13,789 nucleotides of DNA from Syntrophomonadaceae bacterium (lineage in GTDB: Bacteria > Bacillota > Dethiobacteria > DTU022): contig SLHT01000114.1 in assembly GCA_007136055.1 (NCBI GenBank), positions 1 to 13,789 of the forward strand, in the 5' to 3' direction. Positions 13,586 to 13,789 of this stretch are shown piece by piece. The position numbers and the translations under genes were made by a program. The first letter of the stretch is position 1, and each line of letters opens with the position of its first letter. The notes under the pieces were generated by a model that saw only the letters and a list, made by a program, of their open reading frames with translations, had not been told where the DNA came from and did no database searches.

Positions 13586-13789
13586 TTTTTACTCCAATCT
13601 GAAAATTGACAGGGAAGGTCAGAATCAGGGAGGGCTCCTTTTTCCGTTTACTCTTGTTCCTGACCAGGCCAGAATCGGAAACGACTCCTGTTTCCGGTTG
13701 ACCCTTCCTCTTTAAAATAAAGCTATCAATCCATTCTTTGCATTTTGGGAAGCCAGAAATCGAAGTTCGGAGAAGTGACCAGGTTCTCC
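13586..13789. other. Non-coding region upstream of mutM
   Basis: I see no coding region on either strand in these 204 bp. They hold two diverged repeats 50 bp apart (described separately) and an AT-rich spacer (about 13709-13740). No convincing mutM promoter was found. The right-hand end beyond 13741 has no recognisable feature. Confidence 0.6.
13617..13700. repeat. Two diverged tandem repeats, 50-bp period, with hairpin
   Basis: The segments 13617-13650 and 13667-13700 align without gaps at about 25 of 34 positions, sharing GGyCAGAATC, CTCCT and TTTCCG. The second copy contains a perfect 7-bp hairpin, CGGAAAC (13676-13682) with GTTTCCG (13690-13696) around 7 nt. The first copy is bounded by GGTCAG (13617-13622) and CTGACC (13660-13665). 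The style resembles dispersed intergenic repeats of clostridia, but no second locus is visible here to confirm that. Confidence 0.55.

Noticed and set aside
13350..13715. 121-codon plus-strand open frame over the mutM start and upstream region
   Set aside because: Most of it is antisense to mutM; the remainder reads through the repeats and shows no domain or ribosome site.

Overview
The window reads as part of a chromosome from a low-to-moderate-GC anaerobic Firmicute, most likely a clostridial or Peptococcaceae/Syntrophomonas-type lineage. This is inference. It rests on the strong purine-rich Shine-Dalgarno sites (AGGAGG, AAGGAGG), frequent TTG and GTG starts, a lipoprotein-type solute-binding protein, and the mutM-coaE order. 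No rRNA, tRNA, CRISPR array, transposase or phage gene was seen.

Left part (1-4740): a branched-chain-amino-acid-type (HAAT/Liv) ABC importer with an unusual layout. The two ATPase genes, livG (only its 3' end is inside) and livF, run rightward to a shared rho-independent terminator. The two permeases and the binding protein (livK-livH-livM) run leftward towards them. The importer is therefore encoded by two converging transcripts. livK has a recognisable sigma-A-type promoter, a TTG start, a lipobox, and a near-identical 21-bp repeat on each side. A 12-bp perfect hairpin separates livK from livH.

Middle part (4860-8730, + strand): a 625-aa protein resembling an (alpha/alpha)6 six-hairpin glycosidase, then a GPH-family (MelB-like) sugar symporter, then a YbaK-type tRNA-editing deacylase. 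The first two probably take up and hydrolyse a glycoside. A 47-bp near-perfect palindrome of REP/RAYT type lies between them.

Right part (8917-13585, - strand): read in transcription order, mutM (DNA repair), coaE (CoA synthesis), an isocitrate-dehydrogenase-family gene, and two paralogous nitrilase-superfamily genes. The upstream nitrilase paralogue appears to have lost all three catalytic residues (Glu, Lys, Cys), while its neighbour keeps them. This looks like an enzyme/pseudoenzyme pair and is the most interesting item here. The intact copy is flanked by two copies of a diverged ~42-bp hairpin-forming element. The last 200 bp, upstream of mutM, contain no gene but carry two diverged 50-bp-spaced repeats.
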